From Terriglobia bacterium (GTDB lineage: Bacteria > Acidobacteriota > Terriglobia > Bryobacterales > UBA6623), in assembly GCA_009841225.1 (NCBI GenBank), contig VXMF01000030.1:338228-402227 (forward strand): a stretch of DNA of 64,000 nucleotides, in the 5' to 3' direction. Made by a program: the position numbers and the translations under genes. Positions 1 to 8,564 of this stretch are shown here, one piece after another. Position 1 is the first letter of the stretch. Each line of letters opens with the position of its first letter. Below the pieces are notes generated by a model that saw only the letters and a list, made by a program, of their open reading frames with translations, was not told the DNA's origin and did no database searches.

Positions 1-1
1 G

Positions 2-133
2 GCCTACGGCTACCTCAGTTCTCGGTTGGTCAAGGAGGTCTGCCAGCACGGCGGCGAGATCGACGACTTCGTGCCCCCGCATGTCGCGGAGGCACTCCGG
101 GCGCGCCGAGATCGCAGGGGTGGAACAGGCTAG
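2..133 (+). CDS. coaD: Pantetheine-phosphate adenylyltransferase, C-terminal end (partial)
   Basis: The last 43 residues of a protein that enters from the left edge. They read like the C-terminus of CoaD, which transfers AMP from ATP to 4'-phosphopantetheine in the penultimate step of coenzyme A synthesis. Visible is the conserved tail: SS.LVKEV, then a GG(D/E) turn and VPP.VAEAL, which in this family follows the ISSSxVRE nucleotide-contact motif (here LSSRLVKEV). Only the tail is present, so catalytic histidine and nucleotide-binding motifs lie outside the window. It ends 9 bases before the next gene, which suggests co-transcription. The call rests on a short stretch. Confidence 0.82.
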   Translation, partial: AYGYLSSRLVKEVCQHGGEIDDFVPPHVAEALRARRDRRGGTG

Positions 134-142
134 TCTGGAAGT

Positions 143-1318
143 ATGGAATTCTCCGCACGCGTGGGGCGGATCAGCGAATCCACCACGATGGCAGTCACCG
201 CGGAAGCCGGCAGGCTAAAGCGGGCGGGTGTCGATGTCGTGGCTCTGGGTGCCGGCGAGCCGGACTTCCCTACCCCCGAGCACATCAAGCAGGCGGCCGT
301 CCGGGCGATCGAGGCCAACTTCACGCGCTACACGGCCGCTGGTGGCATTCCCGAGCTGCGCGAAGCGATCGTGGCCTGGCACGCCCGCGAGTTCGGAACC
401 GGCTACGCGCCTAGCGAGTGCATCGCGACAGTGGGCGGCAAGCACGCCATCTTCAACTGCCTCGCCGCGCTGGTCGGGGACGGGGACGAGGTGATCTTGC
501 CGGTGCCGTACTGGGTGACGTTCTTCGACGTCATCAACTACTACGGCGGGACGCCGGTGAAGGTCGCAACCAGCGAGTCGAACTCCTACGCGCTGACGGC
601 ATCAGACATCGAGGCCGCCCTCACGGACCGCACCAAGGTAGTGGTGGTCAACTCGCCCAACAATCCTTCCGGCGCCGTCGTGAACCGGGCCGAGTTCGAA
701 AAGATCCTGGCCTTGACATCGAGCCGCGGGGTGACGCTGCTCTCGGACGAGTGCTACAGCCACTTCGTCTACAGCGCCGAACCGTTCTCTATTGCCGCCG
801 CTGAGGGCGCCAAGCCCGCCGCTGTGGTCACTGGTTCTTTGTCCAAGACGTTCGCCATGACCGGTTGGCGCCTCGGCTACCTGCTCGGACCCGCCGAGCT
901 GATCTCCAACGTCAACAAGCTGCAGAGCCACGCCACGTCCAATCCGAACTCGATCGCGCAAAAGGCGGCCGTGGAGGCCCTGACCGGCCCGATGGAACCG
1001 GTTTACGAAATGCTGGAGCAGTACCGCGAACGACGCGCCTACGTGGTGGCGGCGCTGAACGAGATTCCGGGAGTGAGCTGCCCCCAGCCGCACGGGGCCT
1101 TCTACGCCTACCCCAACATCAGCTGCGCTTTCGGCAAGGGCGGCGTGAACTGCGCCATGGACTTTGCCAAGAGGCTGCTTGGCGACGAGCACGTGGCGGT
1201 GGTGCCAGGCGAAGCGTTCGGCACGTCCGAGCAGGTTCGGCTGTCCTACGCAGCCTCGATGCAGGAACTAGAGGAAGGCATCCGGCGCATCCGCCGCTTC
1301 ATCGCCAAGCTGACGTGA
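143..1318 (+). CDS. Pyridoxal-phosphate aminotransferase, class I (aspartate aminotransferase type)
   Basis: A 391-residue fold-type I aminotransferase, probably making or using aspartate or a related amino acid with 2-oxoglutarate as partner. The N-terminal LGAGEPDFPTP substrate loop (residues 35-45), the NSPNNPSG motif (170-177), the Asp202/Tyr205 cofactor contacts and the Schiff-base lysine Lys235 in SLSKTFAMTGWRLGY are all intact. Length is normal for the aspartate aminotransferase Igamma/Ibeta group. It sits 9 bases after coaD, and its TGA overlaps the GTG of manA (GTGA), so the three genes are probably one transcript. Exact amino-acid specificity cannot be read from sequence; prephenate or alanine aminotransferase activity is possible. 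Confidence 0.92.
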   Translation: MEFSARVGRISESTTMAVTAEAGRLKRAGVDVVALGAGEPDFPTPEHIKQAAVRAIEANFTRYTAAGGIPELREAIVAWHAREFGTGYAPSECIATVGGKHAIFNCLAALVGDGDEVILPVPYWVTFFDVINYYGGTPVKVATSESNSYALTASDIEAALTDRTKVVVVNSPNNPSGAVVNRAEFEKILALTSSRGVTLLSDECYSHFVYSAEPFSIAAAEGAKPAAVVTGSLSKTFAMTGWRLGYLLGPAELISNVNKLQSHATSNPNSIAQKAAVEALTGPMEPVYEMLEQYRERRAYVVAALNEIPGVSCPQPHGAFYAYPNISCAFGKGGVNCAMDFAKRLLGDEHVAVVPGEAFGTSEQVRLSYAASMQELEEGIRRIRRFIAKLT

Positions 1319-2304
1319 ATCGACTGGAGCCACTGAAGTTCCGCCCCGAGCTGCGCGAAAAGATCTGGGGCACGAACGACCCCGCGCCGATCTTCGAGCG
1401 ACAAGAGCGCCTCATTGGCGAGGCTTGGTGCGTACACAACGGCAGCACGGTCGCCAGCGGACCGCTGGAGGGTCGCACCGTCCGATCACTAGTGGAGGAA
1501 TTCGGGGCGCGCCTGATGGGGCCAAGCTGGAGCGCCGCGGTCAAGCCTCCACATGCCAACTTGGCGTACCAAGACATGCCCCGCTCCGAGTTCCCGGTGC
1601 TCGCCAAGCTGCTCTTCGCCGAGGATCAGCTATCCGTACAGACGCACCCGGACAACGATATGGCGGCGCAGGCTGCGCGGAACGAGCGCGGCAAGACCGA
1701 GCTCTGGTACGTGGTCGCGTCGCGCCGCGGCGGACGACTTGGCCTGGGATTGCGAGAGCCTCTCGACGCCGAGCAACTTGCGCGCGCAGCCGCAAGCGGA
1801 GCGATCGCAGACCAGCTCCGCTGGGTGCCGGCAGTGCCGGGGGAATGCGTGCTGGTCCCGGCCGGCACGGTGCATTGCGCCGGCAACGGCGTAGTGCTGT
1901 GCGAGGTCCTGCAGAATTCGGACATCACGTACCGGCTGCACGACTACGGCAGGCTCGGACTCGACGGCAAGCCGCGCAAGCTCCAAATCAAGAGCGCAGT
2001 AGCAGCCACCAAGGCGCATGCCCGTCCAGTCCCGGCGTCGCCCCAGGAGATCGCTAGCAGCCCCTGTCTGGTCGAGAGCTTGGGACGCTGCTCGTCGTTC
2101 GTAGCGGAATTGCTGACCTGGGAACATCCGTTCGTATACTCGCCCGATCCAAGGCGCTGCCAGCTGCTGGCCTGTGTCCGGGGTGCCGGAACGCTGAACG
2201 GCATGGGCTTCTCTGCCGGCGACGCGTTTCTGATCCCGGCCGAGTCGTCGCGCTTCCACGTGGACGGCGGCGAAGTACAGGCCGTGCGCGCATATTTGCC
2301 CTGA
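1315..2304 (+). CDS. manA: Mannose-6-phosphate isomerase, class I
   Basis: A 329-residue type I phosphomannose isomerase, a zinc cupin enzyme interconverting mannose-6-phosphate and fructose-6-phosphate in the cytoplasm and feeding GDP-mannose and glycan synthesis. The zinc-site motif QTHPDN lies at residues 109-114, and a second cupin segment (PAGTVHCAG, then ITYRLHDYGR) follows around 180-220. I chose the GTG at 1315 because it overlaps the preceding stop codon as GTGA, a standard translational-coupling arrangement, and because homology to the family begins directly after it (PLKFRPELREKIWG). The reading frame is open further upstream, but that part lies inside the aminotransferase gene and is not plausible protein. 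Confidence 0.9.
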   Translation: MNRLEPLKFRPELREKIWGTNDPAPIFERQERLIGEAWCVHNGSTVASGPLEGRTVRSLVEEFGARLMGPSWSAAVKPPHANLAYQDMPRSEFPVLAKLLFAEDQLSVQTHPDNDMAAQAARNERGKTELWYVVASRRGGRLGLGLREPLDAEQLARAAASGAIADQLRWVPAVPGECVLVPAGTVHCAGNGVVLCEVLQNSDITYRLHDYGRLGLDGKPRKLQIKSAVAATKAHARPVPASPQEIASSPCLVESLGRCSSFVAELLTWEHPFVYSPDPRRCQLLACVRGAGTLNGMGFSAGDAFLIPAESSRFHVDGGEVQAVRAYLP

Positions 2305-2530
2305 TAGATCTGGTATCGAATCGTACCGGTCGACGGCACGGGTCGGACCAGAGCGGCCACATGCATGGCCGACGCTACACGCGAGTTCGAGAATGGCTCA
2401 GTTCGCGAAACGGTCGAATTGTACTCCGATGGGCCGAGCGGAATCACGTTCCGCGTCCCAGAGGGCACCATGGGGGGCGGTGATGTGGTTGTCGCTGTCC
2501 CTTGTGGACGTCAAGCCCTCTGGCCACTTC

Positions 2531-2536
2531 TATAAT
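2531..2536 (+). promoter_or_regulatory. -10-like hexamer just before an exported enolase-family gene
   Basis: Consensus TATAAT with 10 bases to the ATG at 2547. A second in-frame ATG at 2535 is inside this hexamer, which argues for the downstream start and a very short leader. No clear -35 box is visible. Confidence 0.45.
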
Positions 2537-2546
2537 GGCGACCGAA

Positions 2547-3788
2547 ATGAGCCCGTCGACCCGTCGTGCGTTCCTCTCGACTCTTGCAGCCGCCTCCGCT
2601 CCCGCGTGGCTCTCTGTCTTTCAAGAGGTCAGAGCTGCGAACCACGAGAAGGTTCGGATCACCGACATCAAGACCATGGTGCTGCAAGGCCCGCGGACAT
2701 ACGTCCTGGTGCGGGTGGACACCGATGCGGGCGTTCACGGTTTCGCTGAAGCCTACGGTTCTCCCGGCTTGGGAGTCAAGGAAGAGATTCACGGCCTGAG
2801 GGAGTTGTTCATCGGCAAGGATCCTCTGCAAATCGACCGCCTCTATACGGGATATCGCTATACCGACGGCAGCGCTCATGCACAGCAGCGTGCGATGAGC
2901 GGCATTGAGATGGCCCTTTGGGACTTGGCTGGCAAGCTGCTCGACGTGCCGACTTGCAAGCTACTCGGAGGCAAGTTCCGCGACAGGGTTCGCCTCTACG
3001 ATCACTCGAAACCGGACGACTTCTTCGATAAGGCCGTCCTGCGGGACTGGGCGCAGCAGGTCAAGGAGAGCCCGTTCGGGATCAACATGCACAAGTTCGG
3101 ACCCCTGCGGAACAGCCCCGGCATCGACCCGGGCCGCGATCCATCCAACCGCATGCTCTCAAGCGACGAGCTGCGACGGCTGCGCCAAGGATTCGAGAAC
3201 TGCCGCGAGGCACTCGGCTTCGAGCACGACATCCTGATCGGCTGCCACTGGGAATTCGACCTGCGCAGCTCGATCGACATGGCAGTCGCGTTGGAAGACG
3301 TCAAGCCGCGCTTCTTGGAGGACCCGCTTCCGGTCGCATACTCCGAGAGTTGGAAGCGGTTGGCAGAGATGTCTCCCGTGCCCATCTGCACGGGAGAGAA
3401 CTGGATGCGCCGCGCCGACGCCCTGCCGTTCGTGGTCAACGCCGCGATTGACATCTTGCACCCGGACTTGCGCAACTCGGGTGGGTTTCTAGAGAACAAA
3501 CGCATGGCCGATCTAGCCGACCTGTATTTCCTGCCGATGGCGAACCACAATACCGGCAGCATCGTCAATGGCATGGCGACCATCCATTGGGCTTCGACCA
3601 TACGCGACTATTTTGCTTGCGAAACTGTGTTCTTCGACGGTGGCTGGATGGACGATGTCATAGTGCACGATGGGCCGCTGGCGAAGGAAGGCTTCGTCGA
3701 GGTTCCGGACAAGCCGGGCCTCGGCATCGAACTCGACCCCGATGTTGTCAAGGCCCATCTCGCCGAGGGCGAGACTTGGTGGGGCTAG
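2547..3788 (+). CDS. Tat-exported enolase-superfamily (mandelate racemase/muconate lactonizing) protein
   Basis: About 413 residues. The N-terminus carries a twin-arginine type signal (STRRAFLSTLAAASAPAW), then the MR/MLE capping domain and a TIM-barrel with acidic metal ligands in the segments LIGCHWEFD, FLEDPLP and CTGENW and a later HPDLRNSGG strand. Family members abstract a proton alpha to a carboxylate, usually dehydrating sugar acids such as galactonate or fuconate, or racemizing. The lysine of the second barrel strand appears as NMHKFGP. An exported member is unusual, because sugar-acid dehydratases are normally cytoplasmic. I chose the ATG at 2547, since it gives a compact Tat signal and lies 10 bases after a TATAAT. 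Earlier in-frame starts at 2502 (TTG) and 2535 are alternatives. Substrate unknown. Confidence 0.85.
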   Translation: MSPSTRRAFLSTLAAASAPAWLSVFQEVRAANHEKVRITDIKTMVLQGPRTYVLVRVDTDAGVHGFAEAYGSPGLGVKEEIHGLRELFIGKDPLQIDRLYTGYRYTDGSAHAQQRAMSGIEMALWDLAGKLLDVPTCKLLGGKFRDRVRLYDHSKPDDFFDKAVLRDWAQQVKESPFGINMHKFGPLRNSPGIDPGRDPSNRMLSSDELRRLRQGFENCREALGFEHDILIGCHWEFDLRSSIDMAVALEDVKPRFLEDPLPVAYSESWKRLAEMSPVPICTGENWMRRADALPFVVNAAIDILHPDLRNSGGFLENKRMADLADLYFLPMANHNTGSIVNGMATIHWASTIRDYFACETVFFDGGWMDDVIVHDGPLAKEGFVEVPDKPGLGIELDPDVVKAHLAEGETWWG

Positions 3789-3861
3789 GACCAGCGGAAT
3801 GGAAAGAACTGGTGGCCCTGAGCGGTCTTGGGCTGCAGACCCGGGCCTGCGCCGATCCCGA

Positions 3862-5112
3862 TCAGTCCCACGACCGGCGCAGCGACAACACCCACAGCGC
3901 GGCCGGCCCGAGCATCGCGAATCCTAAGCCCAGCGCCCCGGTTCTGGCGGACAGGCCCGCGTCGAGAAGCTGGCCCATACAGTAGGTCGACACCGAAGCG
4001 GTGGCCATGAACAGGCCCATGTCAGCCGCGAAGACCCGCCCGAGAAACTGGTTCTCGGTGTTGAGGTGCAACAGGGTTGTCGAGCACACCCAGACCAGTG
4101 CGGCGCCGCCGTGGGCCAGCACGAGGAAGAGCCCCGCTAGCGGCATCAAGAGCGTCTGGCTGAACAACATATAGCCGCAACCGGCAGCAAGGTAGCCCAT
4201 CAAGACCGTCCAGCGCATGCTGTTCTGGCTCTTGCTGAATCGGCGCCCCATCACCAGGGGCCCCAAGGTCGAGCCCGTCCCTTGGAACGCGAACAGCACA
4301 GCCATCCCCAGGGCCGGGCTGTCGCCAACGGGGAAGTCGCGGCTGCCAAGAATCGTAGTCAGGACTACCCTCGCGCCCATGATCCCGAGCCCGAGCTTGA
4401 GCGTGAGCAGTGTCGCGAGGCGCCAGTCTCTGATCATGTACAGGAAGCCCTCGACGATTGGCCGAAAGCTGAGCGCGGCAAGCCACGACTGCTTGCGCAG
4501 GCCGGCCAAGTGGCGTTCGAAGGCTCGCACGCGGTACACGAACCATGCCGACAGCAAGAAGGTCGCGGAGTTCGCCACGAATACGAACTCCCGCCCGAGG
4601 TACGCAACGGCCACGCCACCCAAGGCGGCGCCCATTGTCACGGTGAGCGACCACGTCGTAGAACCGAGGGCATTCGCCGTTGGCAGTTCGTCCCGTTCGA
4701 TCAAGCTGGGCAGGATCGCACTCCGTCCGGCCTCAAAGAACGCCGCCGTGCCGATCTCGAGTGTCAGCAGCAGGTAGAGCCAAGGCAGTTCTTCCTGCCG
4801 GTCGATCAGGAGCATGCAAAGCACCAAGCCGGCGCGGAACAGGTCGCTCACCAGCATCACCTTGCGGCGACTCAGCCGGTCGTTGGCCGCTCCGGCCGTG
4901 GGGCCCAGCAGCATCATGGGCAGGATCTGCAGGATCGCGGCCCAGGCCACCAACTCGGCACGGCCGCTCAGCTCGAGGATCATCGAGTAGATCGCGACCG
5001 AGTAGAACCAGTCGCCCGAGCCGCTGATTAGCTGCGCGATCCAGACCCTGCGGAAGTTGGGCGAGTGCCTCAGCAGTTGAGCGTAGCCGCGCAGGGAGAC
5101 CTGGGACGCCAC
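3862..5112 (-). CDS. Major facilitator superfamily transporter
   Basis: A 416-residue polytopic membrane protein with about 12 hydrophobic segments and the MFS loop motif after TM2 (GAANDRLSRRKVML). It resembles the macrolide-efflux/enterobactin-exporter (MFS_3) branch rather than sugar porters, so export of a small hydrophobic molecule is the likeliest role. It starts 12 bases after the trpS stop on the same strand, so it is probably expressed from the trpS promoter. That pairing says nothing specific about substrate. The N-terminus begins with a short cytoplasmic stretch (LRGYAQLLRHSPNFRRVW) typical of this group. Confidence 0.85.
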   Translation of the reverse strand: MASQVSLRGYAQLLRHSPNFRRVWIAQLISGSGDWFYSVAIYSMILELSGRAELVAWAAILQILPMMLLGPTAGAANDRLSRRKVMLVSDLFRAGLVLCMLLIDRQEELPWLYLLLTLEIGTAAFFEAGRSAILPSLIERDELPTANALGSTTWSLTVTMGAALGGVAVAYLGREFVFVANSATFLLSAWFVYRVRAFERHLAGLRKQSWLAALSFRPIVEGFLYMIRDWRLATLLTLKLGLGIMGARVVLTTILGSRDFPVGDSPALGMAVLFAFQGTGSTLGPLVMGRRFSKSQNSMRWTVLMGYLAAGCGYMLFSQTLLMPLAGLFLVLAHGGAALVWVCSTTLLHLNTENQFLGRVFAADMGLFMATASVSTYCMGQLLDAGLSARTGALGLGFAMLGPAALWVLSLRRSWD

Positions 5113-5124
5113 TTCCGCAGACTC

Positions 5125-6144
5125 TCACGCCGAATACAGGCCGGTGCGTTCCTTAGCGCGCCGGACGGTCTCCGCAGCGATGGGAGCGACGCGCTCGGCG
5201 CTGCTTCGCAACACGGCGCGCAGATGGGTGCGGTCGTCCATCAGCTCGTTGTAACGTCGCTGGATCGGTTCCAACTTGGCGCTGATCATCTCGCTGACCT
5301 CGCCCTTGAGGGCACCGTAGCGCATGTCCGCGAAGTGACTCTGCATCTGCGAGTCAGTCCAGTCGCTGAAGGCTTGGAAGATCGTCAGCAGGTTGGCGAC
5401 GCCGGCTCCCGGCTTGGCCCAGTTCACGGCCGGCTGAGAGTCCGTTACAGCCCGGCCGATCAGCTTCTTGACGCGTCCGGGTGGATCGAGCAGGCTGATG
5501 GAGTGGTTGGGAGAGTCCGTCGATTTGCTCATCTTCTTGGTGGGATCGTCCAGACCCATGATGCGCGCTCCGACAGTCGGGAGCTTGGTCTCGGGCACGA
5601 TGAACGTCTTGCCGTACAGCTTGTTGAAGCGCTGCGCAATGTTGCGCGTCAGTTCCATGTGCTGTGATTGGTCGTCTCCCACCGGAACCGCCTTGGCTTG
5701 GTACAGCAAGATGTCCGCTGCCATCAATACGGGATAGAGGAATAGCCCGGTGCCCACCGAATCCTGGCTGGCGTCGGCCTGCAGCGTCTTGGCCTTGAAC
5801 TGCGTCATGCGATTGAGCCAGCCGAACGGGACCGTGCAGGTGAAGATCCAGGCCAGCTCGACGTGGGAGGGGATCTGCGACTGCACGAAAACCGCCGACT
5901 GCTTCGGGTCCAGACCAGCTGCTAAGTACAAGGCCGCCACCTGCTCGCAGCTCTCCCGCAGGGTCTTGGGATCTTGCGGAACCGTGATGGCGTGCTGGTC
6001 TACGATGCAGAAAATCGGCTCGTAGTCGTACTGGATTTCCGCCCAGTTGCGCAGCGCACCCAAGTAGTTGCCGATGTGCAGCGCACCGGTGGGCTGCATG
6101 CCCGAAAAGATCCGCGGCTTCATGTGTGGACGGGGATTTTCCAT
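5125..6144 (-). CDS. trpS: Tryptophanyl-tRNA synthetase
   Basis: A 339-residue class I aminoacyl-tRNA synthetase that charges tRNA-Trp. The HIGH-type ATP motif is HIGN at residues 23-26, preceded by FSGMQPTG, and the KMSKS loop appears exactly as KMSKS after LDDPTK. Length is normal for bacterial TrpS. Two starts are close together. The ATG at 6144 has an upstream GGAGGG 11 bases away; the ATG at 6123 has no ribosome-binding site but fits the usual N-terminus (MKPRIFSG). I prefer 6144, with modest confidence. The downstream MFS gene probably shares this transcript. Confidence 0.95.
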   Translation of the reverse strand: MENPRPHMKPRIFSGMQPTGALHIGNYLGALRNWAEIQYDYEPIFCIVDQHAITVPQDPKTLRESCEQVAALYLAAGLDPKQSAVFVQSQIPSHVELAWIFTCTVPFGWLNRMTQFKAKTLQADASQDSVGTGLFLYPVLMAADILLYQAKAVPVGDDQSQHMELTRNIAQRFNKLYGKTFIVPETKLPTVGARIMGLDDPTKKMSKSTDSPNHSISLLDPPGRVKKLIGRAVTDSQPAVNWAKPGAGVANLLTIFQAFSDWTDSQMQSHFADMRYGALKGEVSEMISAKLEPIQRRYNELMDDRTHLRAVLRSSAERVAPIAAETVRRAKERTGLYSA

Positions 6145-6474
6145 TCTATCGCTTGCCCTCCGATGGGCTCGGGACGGGCACAAAGCGACTCTGGAGGTGC
6201 GGTTCACGCTGGACATCCGGAAAACAAGCCCACGGACAGCGCATCGAACCTGTTCGTCGCGAGGGCTCGACGGACCGCGAACTGGGCCATGTCCAAGCGT
6301 GTCAGCGTCCCATAGCCCGATCCTGTGCCTGCGCTTGGCCGCCGTCCATCGGAACAGCCGTTCTGGCCGGGTTCAGCCGGTCTCGCGCGTCCCTGATGTA
6401 GAATGATGACCAAAGCGTCATACTGCGGCTAGAGGATCGCCGGTGCCCTGCCCGCCTCTAGCTACTGCCACATC
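6145..6474. other. Divergent intergenic region between trpS and the LysR regulator
   Basis: 330 bases with no convincing gene on either strand. It must hold the promoters for trpS (leftward) and the LysR-type gene (rightward). A short inverted repeat at 6406-6421 is listed separately. Confidence 0.5.
6406..6421. promoter_or_regulatory. Candidate LysR-type binding site
   Basis: ATGAC and GTCAT arms separated by six bases, about 54 bases before the LysR gene start. LysR-type regulators commonly bind such short interrupted dyads upstream of their own gene. The arms are short and could be chance. Confidence 0.25.
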
Positions 6475-7395
6475 GTGGACTTCGACCAGCTACATACCTT
6501 CCTCGAGATCGTCCGCCTAAACAGCTTCTCCAAGGCGGCCAAGACTTGCTACCGCACCCAACCTGCGATTAGCGCGCAGATCCGCCAGATGGAGCAGGAG
6601 CTGGGCACGCAGCTGTTCGACCGCTTCGGGAGCCGTATCACGCTAACGGTCGCCGGCCGCACCTTCGCCGAATACGCGAGGAACATACTCGACCTGCGGC
6701 GCCAGGGGTTTGACGCAGTGCGCGAACTCGAGCACGTGCCCAAGGGCGAGATGAGCATCGCCGCCAACGAGGCGACGTGCATCCATGTGCTGCCGGGCGT
6801 GTTCGCACGCTACAAGGAACAGTTCCCGGAAGTGCGGATCCAAGTCGTCCGCGCCTACGGCGCCGATACCATCGAGTCGGTGGTGGACAATTCCGTGGAC
6901 TTCGGCGTGACACAGCTGCCACTGCAGGAAAAGAAACTTGAAGTGGTCCAGATCTACTCCGATGAGATCCGGCTCATGACCAGCGCCAATCACCGGCTCG
7001 CGCGCAAGAAGACGATTGGCCCGGAAGAGATCGTGGAGGAAGACCTGCTGCTGCCGAAGGCCGGGCGCACGCGCACCCGTATCAACGAATACCTAGACCC
7101 TTTCGAGGACAAGGTGCACATCTCGATGGAACTGGAATCGAGCGAGATGCAGAAGCGCTTCACCGAGGCCGGCCTCGGCGTGACCTTCATGGCGGTCACA
7201 AGCGCCCGTGAGGAGCTCGTCTCGGGCCGCTTGAGGGCCATTCGGCTGCTGCCGCTGCCGATGATTCGAACGATCGGGCTGATTTACCGCAAGGACAAGG
7301 CGTTATCGCTGGCATCTCTGGGTTTCATCAAGCTAGTCAGTGAGTTCGCGGCCAAGACCGGCCTAGGACTGCCTGCGGTGAGGACTGCGTCATGA
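6475..7395 (+). CDS. LysR-family transcriptional regulator
   Basis: A 306-residue regulator. Residues 1-60 form the winged helix-turn-helix (FLEIVRLNSFSKAA, then QPAISAQIRQMEQELG and LFDR), and from about residue 90 there is a periplasmic-binding-like effector domain (GEMSIAANEATCIHVLPGV). The overall pattern is closest to the CysB/CysL/CbbR-like branch, so it may sense a sulfur or carbon metabolite, but the effector cannot be assigned. Start is a GTG. The stop overlaps the next gene by ATGA, so the small membrane protein that follows is translationally coupled. It is transcribed divergently from trpS, which is probably not its regulatory target. Confidence 0.92.
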   Translation: MDFDQLHTFLEIVRLNSFSKAAKTCYRTQPAISAQIRQMEQELGTQLFDRFGSRITLTVAGRTFAEYARNILDLRRQGFDAVRELEHVPKGEMSIAANEATCIHVLPGVFARYKEQFPEVRIQVVRAYGADTIESVVDNSVDFGVTQLPLQEKKLEVVQIYSDEIRLMTSANHRLARKKTIGPEEIVEEDLLLPKAGRTRTRINEYLDPFEDKVHISMELESSEMQKRFTEAGLGVTFMAVTSAREELVSGRLRAIRLLPLPMIRTIGLIYRKDKALSLASLGFIKLVSEFAAKTGLGLPAVRTAS

Positions 7396-7739
7396 AGTGG
7401 GTCATGAAGACCTCCCGCCTGATCGTCGGGACAGGAGATGGGAACCAAGCGTACAGTTCGCTGAAGCAGTGCCCGCCGGAGGTCTTGAGCCGTTTCAAGG
7501 ACAACGCAGTCGGCCCCAATGCCTGCACCATAGTGATCACGAACCGCGAAGCGCTCGAGGCGATTCGTAGCCGAGCCATCGAGGCACCGGGCAGGATCGA
7601 ACAGGCCGAGCCAACCGAATCACCGGAGGAAACGGCCCGCGAGAAGTTCACGATGCCGCGGTGGCAAGTTCTAGCGGGTAGTGCGCTCGCAACGGTCGCG
7701 CTGCTCACCGCTCTGCTGGTGTGGGCAATGCACGGCTGA
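7392..7739 (+). CDS. Small tail-anchored membrane protein of unknown function
   Basis: A 115-residue protein I do not recognise. Residues 1-50 look like a small folded domain (TSRLIVGTGDGNQAYSSL, then a helix rich in charged residues and CTIVITN). Residues 60-90 are acidic and polar. The C-terminus is one hydrophobic segment (WQVLAGSALATVALLTALLV) followed by only a few residues, so the protein is predicted to be C-terminally anchored with the bulk in the cytoplasm. Its ATG overlaps the LysR stop as ATGA, which strongly implies co-expression and perhaps a role in the same response. Confidence 0.65.
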   Translation: MKWVMKTSRLIVGTGDGNQAYSSLKQCPPEVLSRFKDNAVGPNACTIVITNREALEAIRSRAIEAPGRIEQAEPTESPEETAREKFTMPRWQVLAGSALATVALLTALLVWAMHG

Positions 7740-7814
7740 GCACAGCCGGTAGCACTGTCCCATCGGAAGGCTCTCCCGTCCGTCCGGCTGGGCATCCGTT
7801 TGATGCCACTACTA

Positions 7815-7845
7815 GTGATATCATGATGTCACCATTATGATGGTG
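7815..7845. promoter_or_regulatory. Two overlapping palindromes at the toxin-antitoxin start (candidate autoregulatory operator)
   Basis: GTGATATCATGATGTCAC at 7815-7832 is a palindrome with one mismatched pair. It runs into a second dyad, CACCAT/ATGGTG at 7830-7845, whose centre contains the ATG at 7837. Ribbon-helix-helix antitoxins typically repress their own promoter by binding such short repeats in tandem. Position over the start codon would block both transcription and initiation. Confidence 0.6.
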
Positions 7846-8091
7846 CGAACCCAGATATCCTTGACGTCGGAACTACACGCGCAGGTTCGCGCACGCGCAT
7901 CCGAATGCGGGGTCTCGTTTGCCGAGTACATTCGCCGACTTGTAACCCGAGATCTAATCGAACCGCCGCGAAGTGTTGACCGTTCTCTGGTCTTCGATCT
8001 CGGTTCGACCGGGGGAAGCGATATCGCCTCGGAGAAGGATCGGATGATAGCGGACGCGATGAGCGCTGGGAAACGTCACCATTCCGACTAG
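7837..8091 (+). CDS. Ribbon-helix-helix antitoxin (VapB/CopG type)
   Basis: An 84-residue protein. The N-terminus has the beta strand and two helices of an RHH DNA-binding domain (RTQISLTSELHAQVRARA, then VSFAEYIRRLV). The C-terminal half is polar and probably wraps around the toxin. It is followed two bases later by a PIN-domain toxin gene, the standard VapBC order. Two consecutive ATGs (7837 and 7840) could serve as start. The antitoxin is expected to neutralise the downstream RNase and to repress the operon through the palindromes at 7815-7845. Confidence 0.87.
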   Translation: MMVRTQISLTSELHAQVRARASECGVSFAEYIRRLVTRDLIEPPRSVDRSLVFDLGSTGGSDIASEKDRMIADAMSAGKRHHSD

Positions 8092-8093
8092 CC

Positions 8094-8507
8094 ATGAGTG
8101 CCTTTGTGGACAGCTCGGCTTGGTATGCCGCCGCTGATCGGGGAGACCGGTGCAACAGCGCCGCAAAGAGATTGCTCCAGACATCCGAGCCTTTGGTCAC
8201 GACAGATCACGTTGTGATCGAGACTTGGCGTCTCATCCACCACTTCATCTCCGCCCACGCGGCGAACACGTTTTGGGGCGGCCTGCGACGCGGTGTCGCA
8301 ACCATCGAGCAGACGACCGGTGCAGACCTCGAAGCCGCATGGTCGATCGGGGAACGTTTTCCTGACCAAGACTTCTCACTAGTTGATCGCACATCCTTTG
8401 CGGTCATGGAACGGCTCGGCATCTCGCGCGTGATCTCATTCGATAACGACTTCGCGGTCTTTCGGTACGGGCCCAATCTCAGGAACGCGTTCGAACTTCT
8501 CCGATAA
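8094..8507 (+). CDS. PIN-domain ribonuclease toxin (VapC type)
   Basis: A 137-residue PIN protein, expected to be a magnesium-dependent endoribonuclease that cleaves tRNA or rRNA when freed from its antitoxin. The acidic active-site residues are visible: Asp6 (FVDSSAWYA), Glu43 (VVIETWRL), Asp98 (SLVDRTSFAVM) and Asp117/Asp119 in FDNDF. Length and motif spacing are normal. It lies 2 bases after the antitoxin. All catalytic residues are present, so the toxin looks active. Whether the pair is chromosomal housekeeping or arrived by transfer is not shown; there is no mobile element beside it. Confidence 0.9.
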   Translation: MSAFVDSSAWYAAADRGDRCNSAAKRLLQTSEPLVTTDHVVIETWRLIHHFISAHAANTFWGGLRRGVATIEQTTGADLEAAWSIGERFPDQDFSLVDRTSFAVMERLGISRVISFDNDFAVFRYGPNLRNAFELLR

Positions 8508-8564
8508 CGGGTCGTCCTGGGTCCCGTGCCTGGCTGCGGGCGGCAGTGCGCACAACATCATCGG

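Noticed and set aside
602..1192. Long open frames antisense to the aminotransferase.
   Set aside because: Composition is that of the complementary strand of a GC-rich gene; no domain signature or initiation signal.
6406..6421. Treating the ATGAC/GTCAT dyad as a firm LysR operator.
   Set aside because: The arms are only five bases; kept as a weak candidate rather than a finding.
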